Below, piece by piece: positions 49,713-58,753 of a stretch of 64,000 bases of DNA (position 1 is the stretch's first letter; each line of letters starts with the position of its first letter). Position numbers and translations under genes: made by a program. The notes under the pieces are model-generated. The model saw nothing but the letters and a program-made list of their open reading frames with translations, was not told the origin of the DNA and did not search any database. This DNA comes from Phosphoribacter sp037045055 (lineage in GTDB: Bacteria > Actinomycetota > Actinomycetes > Actinomycetales > Dermatophilaceae), in NCBI GenBank assembly GCA_037045055.1, contig JBAOHJ010000002.1, positions 434,001-498,000 of the forward strand. The letters are read 5' to 3'.

Positions 49713-50903
49713 TCAGTCGGCGTCCCAGGTGACCGGCAGGTCGACCATGCCCCGGAACACCCAGCCGCTGGCCCGGGCCGGACGGTGCTCGGCCAGCCGC
49801 AGGCCGGGGAGCCGCTCGAAGAGCATCGGCAGGGCCACCCCGGCGACGGCGGCCCGGGCGACCCAGGTGCCGGCGCAGAAGTGTTGGCCGCCGCCGAAGG
49901 CCAGGTGCGGGCGCTTCTGGCGGAACACGTCGAACGACTCGGGGTCGACGAACTGCTCCGGGTCGCGATTGGCCGCGCCGACGACGACCCCGAGACGGGC
50001 ACCGGCCGGCAGCAGGGCCCCGCCGAGCTCGACCTCACGGGTGGTCTGCCTGGGGTACATGCCGATCGGGGCCACCCAACGGACCGCCTCCTCGAAGGCG
50101 GTCTGCCAGTGGACCGGGTCGGCCAGCACCCGGTCGCGCTGCAGCGGGTCGGACAGCAGGGCCCAGACCGCGGTGCCCAGCACGTCGCGCGGTTCGTTCA
50201 GGCCCCCACCGATGACCATCTTGAGGTTGGCCCGCACCGACTCCAGCGGCATCCCCGAGGCGAGGATCGCCGAGAGCAGGGTGTGGTTCGGCTCCGCGCG
50301 CAGGCGGGGGGCCATCTCGTCGATGGCGGCGTCCACCGCATCGCTGGACTGCCGCCCCCGCTCCCAGACCACCGGGTCGTCGGCGTAGTTGCCGGTGGCG
50401 TCCATCATGGTCTGCGACCAGGACTGCAGGTCCTGCTGGGTGGCGTTGTCGAAGCCGATGATCCGGCGCAGGTTCTCGGCGGCGTAGGGGGCCGCGAAGC
50501 CCAGGTGAAGGTCCGTGCCGGGCCCGGCCGCGACGAGCTCGTCGAGGTAGCGCTCGGCGTTCTCCTCGAAGATCGCCGTCCAGGTGTTCTTGATGGCGTT
50601 GGGCCGCAGCACCGGCCCGAAGGACGCCCGCTCGGCGGCGTGCTCGGGGTCGTCCTTGCGCAGCATGCTGTGCCCCATCGACCGCTTCATCAGCGAGTCG
50701 GTCTCGTCGGCGCTGAACGTGTCGGCGTCCTGCTCGACGGTGTGGCACGCCGCGAAGCTCGTCACGAGGTAGCGGTTCACCTGCGGCACCCAGGCCACCG
50801 GGGTGTCGGCGCGCAGTCGCCGATAGACCGGGAACGGGTCGCGGGTGAGGTCCTCGATGGTCACCCAGTCGGCGACGGGAGCGCCGGTGGTCGAGATCGT
50901 CAT
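49713..50903 (-). CDS. Cytochrome P450
   Basis: The 396-residue class I P450 has heme-binding FGGGQHFCAG near residue 345, ExxR in EEAVRW and I-helix VIGGGLNEPRDVLG. In the I helix the usual acid-Thr pair is replaced by Glu-Pro, as in aromatic O-demethylases such as GcoA (CYP255 type), and its ending (WVFRGMVDLPVTW) also resembles that group. The encoded ferredoxin and reductase would feed it. Within the homoprotocatechuate island it may demethylate or hydroxylate an aromatic acid. The substrate is inferred only. Confidence 0.92.
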   Translation of the reverse strand: MTISTTGAPVADWVTIEDLTRDPFPVYRRLRADTPVAWVPQVNRYLVTSFAACHTVEQDADTFSADETDSLMKRSMGHSMLRKDDPEHAAERASFGPVLRPNAIKNTWTAIFEENAERYLDELVAAGPGTDLHLGFAAPYAAENLRRIIGFDNATQQDLQSWSQTMMDATGNYADDPVVWERGRQSSDAVDAAIDEMAPRLRAEPNHTLLSAILASGMPLESVRANLKMVIGGGLNEPRDVLGTAVWALLSDPLQRDRVLADPVHWQTAFEEAVRWVAPIGMYPRQTTREVELGGALLPAGARLGVVVGAANRDPEQFVDPESFDVFRQKRPHLAFGGGQHFCAGTWVARAAVAGVALPMLFERLPGLRLAEHRPARASGWVFRGMVDLPVTWDAD

Positions 50904-50978
50904 GACGCCAGTGTGCGGGCGGACGTTACCGCAGGTAAACTTCAAAAATGATTCCTTAAAGACAAGGAAGGATTGGGT
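50904..50978. promoter_or_regulatory. Divergent P450/LysR promoter region
   Basis: This 75-base gap contains the most AT-rich patch of the region (AACTTCAAAAATGATTCCTTAAAG). A LysR-type site (T-N11-A) or -10 elements would fit there. GGAAGG lies before the LysR ATG at 50979. Confidence 0.45.
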
Positions 50979-51965
50979 ATGCCGGATGCCGCCGGCCCGA
51001 CGACGGGCACCCGGTTTACCCTGCGCCAGCTGGAGTACCTCATCGGCGTCGCCAACGCCGGGACGATCAGCGCGGCGGCGGCCACCTTGCACGTGTCGCC
51101 CACCGCGGTGGCCAGCGCGCTCGACGAGCTGGAACGGGCGCTGGGCGGGGCGCCGCTGTTGGTCCGGCGGCGTGCCCGAGGCGTGACCCTCACCCCGTCG
51201 GGCCGGGACGCCGTGCAGCGGGCTCGTCGGGTCGTCGCCGAGGCGCAGGAGCTGGCCCTGGCCTACCGCAGCGAGGGCGCCGAGCTGCGCGGGCCGCTGG
51301 CCCTGGGCTGCTACACGACCCTCGCGCCGGCCCTGGGGCCCCCGCTGCTGCAGGCCTTCACCGAGGCCCACCCGCTCGTCGAGCTGTCCTTCGTCGCCGG
51401 CAGCCAGCGCGACCTGCAGGCGGCGCTGCTGGCCGGTCGGCTCGACCTCGCGTTGGTGTACGCGATGGACCTGTCCGATCGGCTGGCCCAGCGCCGGCTG
51501 TTCGAGGCCGCGCCGTACGTCCTGCTGCCGCCTGGGCACCGGCTGGCGGACCGCCCGACCGTCGAGCTGCGGGACCTGGCGCAGGACCCGCTGGTGTTCC
51601 TCGACGTGCATCCCAGCGGCGAGCACACGATGGCGCTCTTCGAGACCGCGGGCGTGACGCCCCGGATCCGCTACCGCACCCCGGACTTCGAGCTCACCCG
51701 TTCGTTGGTGGGTCGGGGGCTCGGGTATGCCGTGCTGGTCCAGCGCCCGAGTCGCGCGGTGACCTACGAGGGGCTGGCCGTCCTCGAGCGCGAGATCGGG
51801 CCGGCCACCCGACGGGTCGGTGTCGTCATGGCGTGGGCCGATGCGACCCCGCCCTCGCCACGGGCCCAGGCCTTCGTCGACCTGGCGGCCGAGACGCTGC
51901 GCCGGCCCGCCCCCGGCGAGGCGCTCACTCGGACGGCGGCTGCGCCCCGGGGTCGGGACGGGTGA
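50979..51965 (+). CDS. LysR-family transcriptional regulator
   Basis: ATG 50979 follows GGAAGG and gives 328 residues. The N-terminal LysR HTH (FTLRQLEYLIGVANAGTISAAAATLHVSPTAVASALDELERALG, about residues 13-56) is followed by the LysR substrate-binding domain (ALLAGRLDLALVYAMDL, LVGRGLGYAVLVQRPS). It is divergent from the P450 gene, so it probably activates P450 transcription in response to the aromatic inducer. Its last 41 bases overlap the convergent hpaD gene. Confidence 0.9.
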   Translation: MPDAAGPTTGTRFTLRQLEYLIGVANAGTISAAAATLHVSPTAVASALDELERALGGAPLLVRRRARGVTLTPSGRDAVQRARRVVAEAQELALAYRSEGAELRGPLALGCYTTLAPALGPPLLQAFTEAHPLVELSFVAGSQRDLQAALLAGRLDLALVYAMDLSDRLAQRRLFEAAPYVLLPPGHRLADRPTVELRDLAQDPLVFLDVHPSGEHTMALFETAGVTPRIRYRTPDFELTRSLVGRGLGYAVLVQRPSRAVTYEGLAVLEREIGPATRRVGVVMAWADATPPSPRAQAFVDLAAETLRRPAPGEALTRTAAAPRGRDG

Positions 51966-52998
51966 AGGTGAAGCCGTCGGCGCCGACCGTCACCGCCTCC
52001 TCGGAGGCCTCCTGTCGCTCCAGCAGCGGCTGCACGTTGCCGTCGAGGTCGAGCACCGGGCTGGCCTCGTTGTACCAGGAGTGCACGATGGGGTTGCCCC
52101 ACCAGTCGCGCCGCTGGTTGTCGTGGACGTCCCAGGTGACGACGGGGTTGTCCGGGTCGCCGGTGTAGTAGTCCTGGGTGTAGATCTCGATCCTGTGCCC
52201 GTCGGGGTCGCGCAGGTAGAGGTAGAAGGCGTTGGACACCCCGTGCCGTCCCGGGCCGCGCTCGATGCAGTCCGAGCGGCGCAACGCCCCGAGCTTGTCG
52301 GCGACGTTGAGCACCCCACCCCGCTCGTGGCAGGCCAGCGCGATGTGGTGCAGCTGCGGGCCGGGGCCACCGGTGAGCGCGGTGTCGTGGACGGTCTGGC
52401 TGCGCCCGAGCCACGAGGCGAAGATCGTGCCCTCGCTGTCGGCGATCTGCTCGGTGAGCTTGAAGCCGAGGTCCTGCAGGTAGGCCGTCGCCGTGTGCAC
52501 GTCGGGGGTCACCTGGTTGAAGTGGTCGAGCCGCGCGATGCCCGACCCCTTCATCTCGTCGTAATGCCAGGTGAGCCGCTCGACCTTGTCCGCGTGGTGG
52601 AAGAACTCGAACGGGAAGCCGTAGGGGTCCTCGACGCGCACCGCATCGCCGATCCCGGTGACGAAGCCGCGCCGATCGCGGACCACCTTGCAGCCCAGTT
52701 CGGTGAAGTACGCCTCGGCCCGGTCGACGTCCTCGGGCGTGCGCACCCGGAACGAGAACGCCCGGCACGCCGGCACCGGGCCCTTGCGCAGCACGATGTT
52801 GTGGTGGATGAACTCCTCGAAGGTGCGCAGGTAGATCGCCTCGTCGTCCTCGGCGGTGACGACCAGGCCGAGCACGTCGACGTAGAACTCCCGCGAGGCG
52901 GCGAGGTCGGTGACGATCACCTCGATGTATGCCGCGCGCAGGATGTCCGGGGGCGTCGCGGTGGGGGTGGGGACGGTATGCCCGGGTCGCAGGCTCAT
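51925..52998 (-). CDS. hpaD: 3,4-dihydroxyphenylacetate 2,3-dioxygenase (homoprotocatechuate dioxygenase)
   Basis: The 357-residue type I extradiol dioxygenase cleaves homoprotocatechuate between C2 and C3. Two VOC modules are seen: YIEVIVTDLAASREFYVDVLG, and the catalytic second half with metal ligands His in IARLDHFNQV, His in QLHHIALACHE and Glu in RIEIYTQDYYTGD, as in the Brevibacterium enzyme. ATG 52998 has AAGGAG upstream. It is the fourth gene of the hpaG-aldolase-hpaE-hpaD run on the - strand. Confidence 0.95.
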   Translation of the reverse strand: MSLRPGHTVPTPTATPPDILRAAYIEVIVTDLAASREFYVDVLGLVVTAEDDEAIYLRTFEEFIHHNIVLRKGPVPACRAFSFRVRTPEDVDRAEAYFTELGCKVVRDRRGFVTGIGDAVRVEDPYGFPFEFFHHADKVERLTWHYDEMKGSGIARLDHFNQVTPDVHTATAYLQDLGFKLTEQIADSEGTIFASWLGRSQTVHDTALTGGPGPQLHHIALACHERGGVLNVADKLGALRRSDCIERGPGRHGVSNAFYLYLRDPDGHRIEIYTQDYYTGDPDNPVVTWDVHDNQRRDWWGNPIVHSWYNEASPVLDLDGNVQPLLERQEASEEAVTVGADGFTFTRPDPGAQPPSE

Positions 52999-53050
52999 GG
53001 CGCTCCTTCGCTGCTGGTGCGGTCGGGGTCGGTGGTCGGGTCCGGGGCGG

Positions 53051-54562
53051 TCAGGACGCGCCGAACCGCGGGGTGTGGACCGGGCCGAGGGTGAGGTGCA
53101 CGGCCTGCTGCTCGGTGTAGAAGTCCAGGGAGCGGTAACCGCCCTCGTGGCCCAGGCCCGAGGCCTTGACCCCGCCGAAGGGGGTGCGCAGGTCGCGGAC
53201 GTTGTGGGAGTTCATCCACACCATGCCGGCGTCGATGGCGTGGCTCACCCGGTGGCCGCGGGTGAGGTCGTTGGTCCACACGTATGCCGCGAGCCCGTAC
53301 TTGACGTCGTTGGCCAGGGCGATGGCCTCGGCCTCGGTGTCGAACGGGGTGATCGCCACGACCGGGCCGAAGATCTCGTCCTGGAAGATGCTCGCGGTCG
53401 GTGGCACGTCGGCGAAGACGGTGGGGCGCAGGTAGTTGCCCTCCGGCAGGTCGGCCGGCCGCCCGCCGCCGGCGACGAGGCGCCCCTCGCGCTTGCCGGC
53501 CTCGACGTAGCCCATGACCTTGGCGTAGTGCTCCGGGTGCACCAGGGCCCCGACCTCGGTGCGCGGGTCCTGCGGGTCGCCGACGACGATGCGCTCGGCG
53601 CGGGCGGCGTACCGGCTCACGAAGTCGTCGTAGACGCCGCGCTGGACGAGGATGCGCGACCCGGCGGTGCAGCGCTCGCCGTTGAGCGAGAACACGCCGA
53701 AGAGGGTGGAGTCGATGGCCGCGTCGAGGTCGGCGTCCTCGAACACCACCGCGGGGGACTTGCCGCCCAGCTCCATCGACATGCCCTTGAGCGTGGCTGC
53801 GCAGTTGCGGAAGATCAGCTGCCCCGTCGTCGTCTCTCCGGTGAAGGAGATGAGGTTGACATCGGGGTGCTTGACGAGGGCGTCGCCGGCGGCCTCGCCG
53901 AGCCCGCCGACGAGGTTGAACACCCCGGTCGGCAGCCCGGCCGACTCGACGATCCCGGCCCACAGCGACGCCGACAACGGGGTGAACTCGGCCGGTTTGA
54001 GCACGACGGTGCACCCGGCGGCCAGGGCGGGGGCGAGCTTCCACGACTCGAGCATGAACGGGGTGTTCCACGGCGTGATGAGCCCGGCGACGCCGACCGG
54101 CTTGCGGTTGACGTAGTTCACCTGGGCGCCGGGCACCTGGTAGAGGTCGTCGGCCTGGGCGACGACGAGGTCGGCGAAGAACCGGAAGTTCTCGGCGGCG
54201 CGCATCGCCTGGCCGCGGGCCTGGGTGATCGGCAGCCCGGTGTCGAACGTCTCCAGCTCGGCCAGCCGGGCCTCCTGCTCCTCGACGGCGTCGGCGATCC
54301 GGTGCAGCACCCGGTGGCGCTCGCGGGGTTTGAGCCGCGGCCACGGCCCGTCGCGGAAGGCCGCCCGGGCCGCGGCGACCGCCCGGTCGACGTCGGCGGC
54401 CTGCCCGGCGGCGGCGGTGGTGTAGACCTCGTTGCTCACCGGGTCGATGACCTCGAAGGTCTGCCCGCCGACGGAGTCGACGTGCTCGCCGCCGATGTAG
54501 TGGCGGATCCGGTCGGGCAGGCCGGCCGGGACGTGGCGTGAGGCGGAGGTGGTGGCGGTCAT
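53051..54562 (-). CDS. hpaE: 5-carboxymethyl-2-hydroxymuconate-6-semialdehyde dehydrogenase
   Basis: The 503-residue aldehyde dehydrogenase oxidises the HpaD ring-cleavage product. It has TPWNTPFMLESWKLAPALAAG near residue 153, MELGGKSPAVVFED with catalytic Glu, LNGERCTAGSRI with catalytic Cys near residue 303 and RTPFGGVKASGLGHEGG near the end. Context (hpaD next to it) and the FMLESWK signature support HpaE over a generic dehydrogenase. ATG 54562 has AGGAG upstream. The preceding aldolase gene stops 12 bases before it. Confidence 0.92.
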   Translation of the reverse strand: MTATTSASRHVPAGLPDRIRHYIGGEHVDSVGGQTFEVIDPVSNEVYTTAAAGQAADVDRAVAAARAAFRDGPWPRLKPRERHRVLHRIADAVEEQEARLAELETFDTGLPITQARGQAMRAAENFRFFADLVVAQADDLYQVPGAQVNYVNRKPVGVAGLITPWNTPFMLESWKLAPALAAGCTVVLKPAEFTPLSASLWAGIVESAGLPTGVFNLVGGLGEAAGDALVKHPDVNLISFTGETTTGQLIFRNCAATLKGMSMELGGKSPAVVFEDADLDAAIDSTLFGVFSLNGERCTAGSRILVQRGVYDDFVSRYAARAERIVVGDPQDPRTEVGALVHPEHYAKVMGYVEAGKREGRLVAGGGRPADLPEGNYLRPTVFADVPPTASIFQDEIFGPVVAITPFDTEAEAIALANDVKYGLAAYVWTNDLTRGHRVSHAIDAGMVWMNSHNVRDLRTPFGGVKASGLGHEGGYRSLDFYTEQQAVHLTLGPVHTPRFGAS

Positions 54563-54574
54563 CGTCGGCTCCTG

Positions 54575-55504
54575 TCAGGCGATGTCGACGGGGGTGAGCA
54601 GCTCGGGCGCCTGGTCCAGCAGCGCCTGGACCTGGGCCTGGCCGTCGGCGGTGAGCGGCACGAGCGGCAGCCGCACGTGGTCGGAGGCGATCAGCCCGCG
54701 CCGGGCCATGACCCACTTGGCCGGGGCGGGGTTGGTCTCGACGAAGAGGCTGTCGACGAGCGGGGTGAGACGGTAGTGCAGGTCCATCGCGGTGGCCAGG
54801 TCGCCGGAGACCGCCGCGGTGTACATGTCGGCGACGGCCTTCGGGGCGATGTTGCACAGCGCGGAGACGAAGCCGGTGCCGCCGAGGGAGAGCACGGGCA
54901 GGCACAGCAGCTCGATGCCCGACCACATGAGGATGTCGCGGGCGTGGTACTTCACCCTCGAGAAGTGCTCGAAGTCCTTGGTCGTCTCCTTGATCCCGAC
55001 GAAGTTGTCGAACTCGCGGTAGAGGCGCCCGACGGTCTCGGGGGCGATCTCCACGGCAGTGCGCACCGGGACGTTGTACGTGGCGATCGGCAGGTCGGGG
55101 AACTCGCGGCATACCGTCGCGTACCACCGGTAGAGCGCCTCCTGGGTCGGGCGCGCGTAGTAGGGCGTGATGACGAGGGCGACGTCGGCCCCGGCCTCGC
55201 GGGCGATCGCGGTGAGCTCGAGGGTCTCCTCGAGCTTGGCCGACCCGGTGCCGGGCAGGAACGGCGCCCGCCCGCCGAGCTCGTCGGCGATGGTGCGGAT
55301 CGCCTCGGCCCGCTCGGAGATCGTCTGCGAGGAGGGCTCGCCGGTGGATCCGCCGATCGAGATGCCGTGGCTGCCGGCGGCCAGCTGCCAGCGGACCATC
55401 CGGCGCAGCGAGTCGTGGTCGAGGGCGCCGTCGGCGGTGAACGGCGTGAACAGCGGCGCGATCGAGCCGGTGATCGAGGCGGGGTCGGAGCGGAACGACG
55501 GCAC
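54575..55504 (-). CDS. DapA-family aldolase, probable 4-hydroxy-2-oxo-acid step of homoprotocatechuate breakdown
   Basis: The 309-residue class I aldolase/DHDPS-family protein has the catalytic Tyr in VITPYYARPTQ, the Schiff-base Lys in NFVGIKETTKDF near residue 165, and the loop GSTGEPSSQT near residue 52 where DHDPS has GTTGE. It starts at GTG 55504. It probably takes the place of HpaI in this operon, cleaving to pyruvate and succinate semialdehyde. This is inferred from gene order, because DapA relatives catalyse many pyruvate aldolase reactions. Confidence 0.82.
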   Translation of the reverse strand: MPSFRSDPASITGSIAPLFTPFTADGALDHDSLRRMVRWQLAAGSHGISIGGSTGEPSSQTISERAEAIRTIADELGGRAPFLPGTGSAKLEETLELTAIAREAGADVALVITPYYARPTQEALYRWYATVCREFPDLPIATYNVPVRTAVEIAPETVGRLYREFDNFVGIKETTKDFEHFSRVKYHARDILMWSGIELLCLPVLSLGGTGFVSALCNIAPKAVADMYTAAVSGDLATAMDLHYRLTPLVDSLFVETNPAPAKWVMARRGLIASDHVRLPLVPLTADGQAQVQALLDQAPELLTPVDIA

Positions 55505-55521
55505 GGGGGTCCTCTCGGGGG

Positions 55522-57024
55522 TCAGCGCAGGTCGGGGGGTGGCGGGTCGGTATGCCGGGCGGCCCGCCACGCGGCATACCGCTCGCGCCAGGCCGGGCCG
55601 ACGGGGTAGAGGCCGTCGACGGATTCGCCGGCGCGGACCCGCTCGGCGACGAACGTCTCGGCCAGCTCCTGCGCCTCGGCGGCCTCGAGGACCTCGACGA
55701 GCAGCGCCGGGGGGATCACCACCGCGCCGTCGTCGTCGGCGACGACGACGTCGCCCACCTGGACGGTGGCCCCGCCGCAGGTGACCGTCACGTCGGTCTC
55801 CCACGGCACGTGCCGTCGGCCGAGCACGGCGGGGTGGGCGCCGGCGGCCATCACCGGCAGGCCGGTGGCCGCGACCGCGGCATGGTCGCGTACGGCTCCG
55901 TCGGTGACGATGCCGGCGGCGCCCCGGTGCTGGGCGCGCAGGGCGAGGATGTCGCCGAGGGTGCCGGCGGTGGCGTCGCCGCGGGCCTCCATGACGAGCA
56001 CCTCGCCGGGGTTGACCGTGTCGACGGCACGCTTCTGGGCGTTGTAGCCGGGGGCGTGCCGCTCGAAGAGGTCCTTGCGGTAGCCGACGTAGCGCAGGGT
56101 GCGCGCCGGGCCGACGATCCGCTGGCCGGGGACGAGCAGGGCGACCCCGTCGATGCTGGACTGGTCGTAGCCGCGCTGGCGCAGCTGCACCGACAGGGTG
56201 GCCACGGCGACCGAGGACAGCCGGGCGCGCAGCTGGTCGGTGAGCGAGAACGCGCCGGCGGCCGCGGCGGTGGCCGCATCAGCCCCGGGGTCCGGCCGGC
56301 TGCCCCAGGCGTCGGCGCGGGACTGCTCGTCGGCGACCGGAGGCGACCCCCACGGGCCCAGCGCCGGGGTGTCGACGACGTCGGTGACCAGGCGCCCGGT
56401 GGTCAGCGCCGGGTCGGCGACCGAGCGGACCTCGACCTGCAGGCGCTGACCCGGCACGGCGACCGAGGCCCCCCCCGGGGTGCCGGTGAGCACGACGTCG
56501 CCGACCTCCAGGGTCATGAACCGCGACAGGTCCGCGATCAGGTGGCCGAAGGGGAACAGCAGCGTGTCGGTGGTGTCGTCCTGGACCACCTCGTCGCCCA
56601 GCCACGTGGTCACCCGCAGCCCCCTCGGGTCGAGCGCGCGGGCATCCAGCAGCGCCGGCCCGAGCGCGGTATAGCCGTCGCCACCCTTGGAGCGCACGTT
56701 GGAGCCCTTGTCGGCGTACCGCAGGTCCTGCAGCCCGAGGTCGTTGGCCGCGCTCACCCATCCGACGTGGGACCAACCCGCCTCGGGTGTCACCAGTCGG
56801 GCGATCGTGCCGATGACGAGGGCCACCTCGCCCTCGTAGGCGAGCAGCTCGGTGCCCTCCGGCCGCCCCACCTGGCCGCTGCCGGCGAGCGAGGAGGAGG
56901 GCTTGAGGAAGTACGACGCCTGGGCCGGGGTGCGACCACGCTCGGCGCACCGCGACGGGTAGTTGAGGTGGACGGCGACGACCTTGCCCGGCCGGTGTCC
57001 CAGGGCCTGTGTCACGGCGTCCAC
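55522..57024 (-). CDS. Fusion of FAH-family HpaG-like isomerase/decarboxylase and RraA/HMG aldolase-like domain
   Basis: GTG 57024, behind AGGAGGG, gives 500 residues. Residues about 1-240 are a fumarylacetoacetate-hydrolase-fold domain (YFLKPSSSLAGSGQ, YEGEVALVIG with metal acids, DKGSNVRSKGGDG, VLTGTPGGASV). A linker follows. Residues about 260-490 are an RraA/4-hydroxy-4-methyl-2-oxoglutarate-aldolase-like domain (GPARTLRYV, RGDATAGTLGDILALRAQHRGAAGIVTDGAVRDH, VVADDDGAVVIP). The first domain should decarboxylate or isomerise the HpaE product. The second may hydrate or cleave it. HpaF and HpaH genes are missing here, so the fusion may cover them. It is first in its operon. Confidence 0.85.
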   Translation of the reverse strand: MDAVTQALGHRPGKVVAVHLNYPSRCAERGRTPAQASYFLKPSSSLAGSGQVGRPEGTELLAYEGEVALVIGTIARLVTPEAGWSHVGWVSAANDLGLQDLRYADKGSNVRSKGGDGYTALGPALLDARALDPRGLRVTTWLGDEVVQDDTTDTLLFPFGHLIADLSRFMTLEVGDVVLTGTPGGASVAVPGQRLQVEVRSVADPALTTGRLVTDVVDTPALGPWGSPPVADEQSRADAWGSRPDPGADAATAAAAGAFSLTDQLRARLSSVAVATLSVQLRQRGYDQSSIDGVALLVPGQRIVGPARTLRYVGYRKDLFERHAPGYNAQKRAVDTVNPGEVLVMEARGDATAGTLGDILALRAQHRGAAGIVTDGAVRDHAAVAATGLPVMAAGAHPAVLGRRHVPWETDVTVTCGGATVQVGDVVVADDDGAVVIPPALLVEVLEAAEAQELAETFVAERVRAGESVDGLYPVGPAWRERYAAWRAARHTDPPPPDLR

Positions 57025-57045
57025 GGCGCGGGTGCCCTCCTGCCA

Positions 57046-57060
57046 GATCGAATACGATTT
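57046..57060. promoter_or_regulatory. GntR operator, site 3 (nearest hpaG)
   Basis: GATCGAATACGATTT contains ATCGAATACGAT, whose complement is ATCGTATTCGAT. It shares ATCGTATNNGAT with sites 1 and 2. It lies 22 bases before the HpaG-RraA start. Confidence 0.65.
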
Positions 57061-57098
57061 TCCCAACTGTGGGGGTCCGACCCCACCACCGTCAACCC

Positions 57099-57114
57099 AA
57101 ATCGTATATGATTT
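57099..57114. promoter_or_regulatory. GntR operator, site 2 (nearest SSADH)
   Basis: AAATCGTATATGATTT is a nearly perfect palindrome with the ATCGTATNNGAT core. It is 35 bases before the SSADH start. With the site at 57046 it covers both divergent promoters. Confidence 0.7.
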
Positions 57115-57148
57115 GGCCCACCGTCCACCAGTGGTGAGGAGCGCAGCC

Positions 57149-58606
57149 ATGGCCCGACCCGCGGTACCGGCCGACCAGCCGACTCAGGTGTACCTCGACG
57201 GGGCGTGGGTCCCCTCGGGCGACGGGGCCACCTTCGAGGTGCTCAATCCCGCGACCGCGGCGGTCCTGGCCACCGTGGCCGACGGCACGCCCGCAGACGC
57301 CGACCGGGCCCTCGCCGCGGCGGACGCCGCGCAGCCGGTCTGGGCCGCGACGCCCTCGCGCCGGCGGGCGGAGCTGCTGCGCGCGGCATACGAGACGGTG
57401 GTGGCCCGCACCGACGACTTCGCCGCGGTGATGACCCTGGAGATGGGCAAGCCGCTGGCCGAGGCCCGCGGCGAGGTGACGTATGCCGCCGAGTTCCTGC
57501 GCTGGTTCGCCGAGGAGGCGCCGCGGGTGGCCGGGCGGTACCAGACCGCTCCCGAGGGCACCATGCGCCAGGTGGTCGTCAAGCGCCCGGTCGGGCCGTG
57601 CCTGCTCGTCACGCCGTGGAACTTCCCGCTGGCCATGCCCACCCGCAAGATCGGCCCGGCGCTGGCCGCCGGGTGCACCGTCGTGCTCAAGCCGGCCGAG
57701 GAGACCCCGCTGACGGCCCTGCTGTTCGCCAAGGTGCTCGCCGACGTCGGCGTGCCGCCCGGTGTGGTCAACGTCGTCCCCACCGTCCGGGCGCCCGAGG
57801 TCGTCGCGCCGCTGCTGGCCGACCGCAGGCTGCGCAAGCTGAGCTTCACCGGGTCGACCGCCGTGGGCAAGCAGCTGCTGGCCCAGGCGGCCGGCAACGT
57901 CCTGCGGTGCTCGATGGAGCTGGGCGGCAACGCCCCGCTGCTGGTGTACGCCGACGCCGACCTCGAGCGCGCGGTGGACGGGGCCGTGACGGCCAAGCTG
58001 CGCAACATGGGCCAGGCCTGCACGGCCGCCAACCGGATCCTCGTGCACGAGTCGGTGGCGGGGGAGTTCGCCGAGCGGCTGGCGGCGCGGTTCGCCGCGC
58101 TGCGGGTCGGCGACGGTGCCGACCCGGGCACCGACATCGGCCCGGTCATCACCCCGCGGGCCCGAGCGCGCATCCACGAGGCGGTCCAGGAGGCAGTGGC
58201 CGGCGGGGCTCGGGTGCTCGCCGGCGGCGGTATGCCGCCGGGCCCGGGCTACTTCTACCCCCCGACCGTGGTGGCCGGCGTCCCGGCCGGCGCCCGCCTG
58301 CTCACCGAGGAGGTCTTCGGCCCGGTCGCCCCGATCCAGACCTTCGCCACCGACGAGCAGGCCCTGGCCTTGGCCAACGACACCGAGGTGGGGTTGGCGG
58401 CCTACGTGTTCACGACCGATCTCGGGCGGATCCTCTCGCTCGGCGAGCGGCTGGAGGTCGGCATGATCGGGGTCAACCAGGGGGTGCTGTCCAACGCGGC
58501 GGCGCCGTTCGGTGGGGTCAAACACTCGGGTCTGGGCCGCGAGGGCGGCCGCGAGGGGATCGAGGAGTTCCTCGAGACGGTCTACCTCGCGCTGCCGATG
58601 GGGTGA
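57149..58606 (+). CDS. gabD: NAD-dependent succinate-semialdehyde dehydrogenase
   Basis: The 485-residue dehydrogenase has TPWNFPLAMPTRKIGPALAAG near residue 152, MELGGNAPLLVYADADL with catalytic Glu, NMGQACTAANRI with catalytic Cys near residue 289 and PFGGVKHSGLGREGGREG. The substrate is inferred from family similarity to GabD and from context: the homoprotocatechuate pathway ends in pyruvate plus succinate semialdehyde. ATG 57149 is behind GAGGAG and divergent from the hpaG fusion gene, under the same probable GntR sites. Confidence 0.88.
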   Translation: MARPAVPADQPTQVYLDGAWVPSGDGATFEVLNPATAAVLATVADGTPADADRALAAADAAQPVWAATPSRRRAELLRAAYETVVARTDDFAAVMTLEMGKPLAEARGEVTYAAEFLRWFAEEAPRVAGRYQTAPEGTMRQVVVKRPVGPCLLVTPWNFPLAMPTRKIGPALAAGCTVVLKPAEETPLTALLFAKVLADVGVPPGVVNVVPTVRAPEVVAPLLADRRLRKLSFTGSTAVGKQLLAQAAGNVLRCSMELGGNAPLLVYADADLERAVDGAVTAKLRNMGQACTAANRILVHESVAGEFAERLAARFAALRVGDGADPGTDIGPVITPRARARIHEAVQEAVAGGARVLAGGGMPPGPGYFYPPTVVAGVPAGARLLTEEVFGPVAPIQTFATDEQALALANDTEVGLAAYVFTTDLGRILSLGERLEVGMIGVNQGVLSNAAAPFGGVKHSGLGREGGREGIEEFLETVYLALPMG

Positions 58607-58753
58607 GCGGCGCCGCACCCCGCGAGCGCGGGTCGTAGTCGGGTCGCCGGATGCGAGGATTCGCGGCACGGCATACCGCCGTCGGGTCGTCGGTATCAGC
58701 CTCGCCGCGTGACCGCTCCTGCCGACGACGGATCCCGAGCCCGAGGAGCAGCC

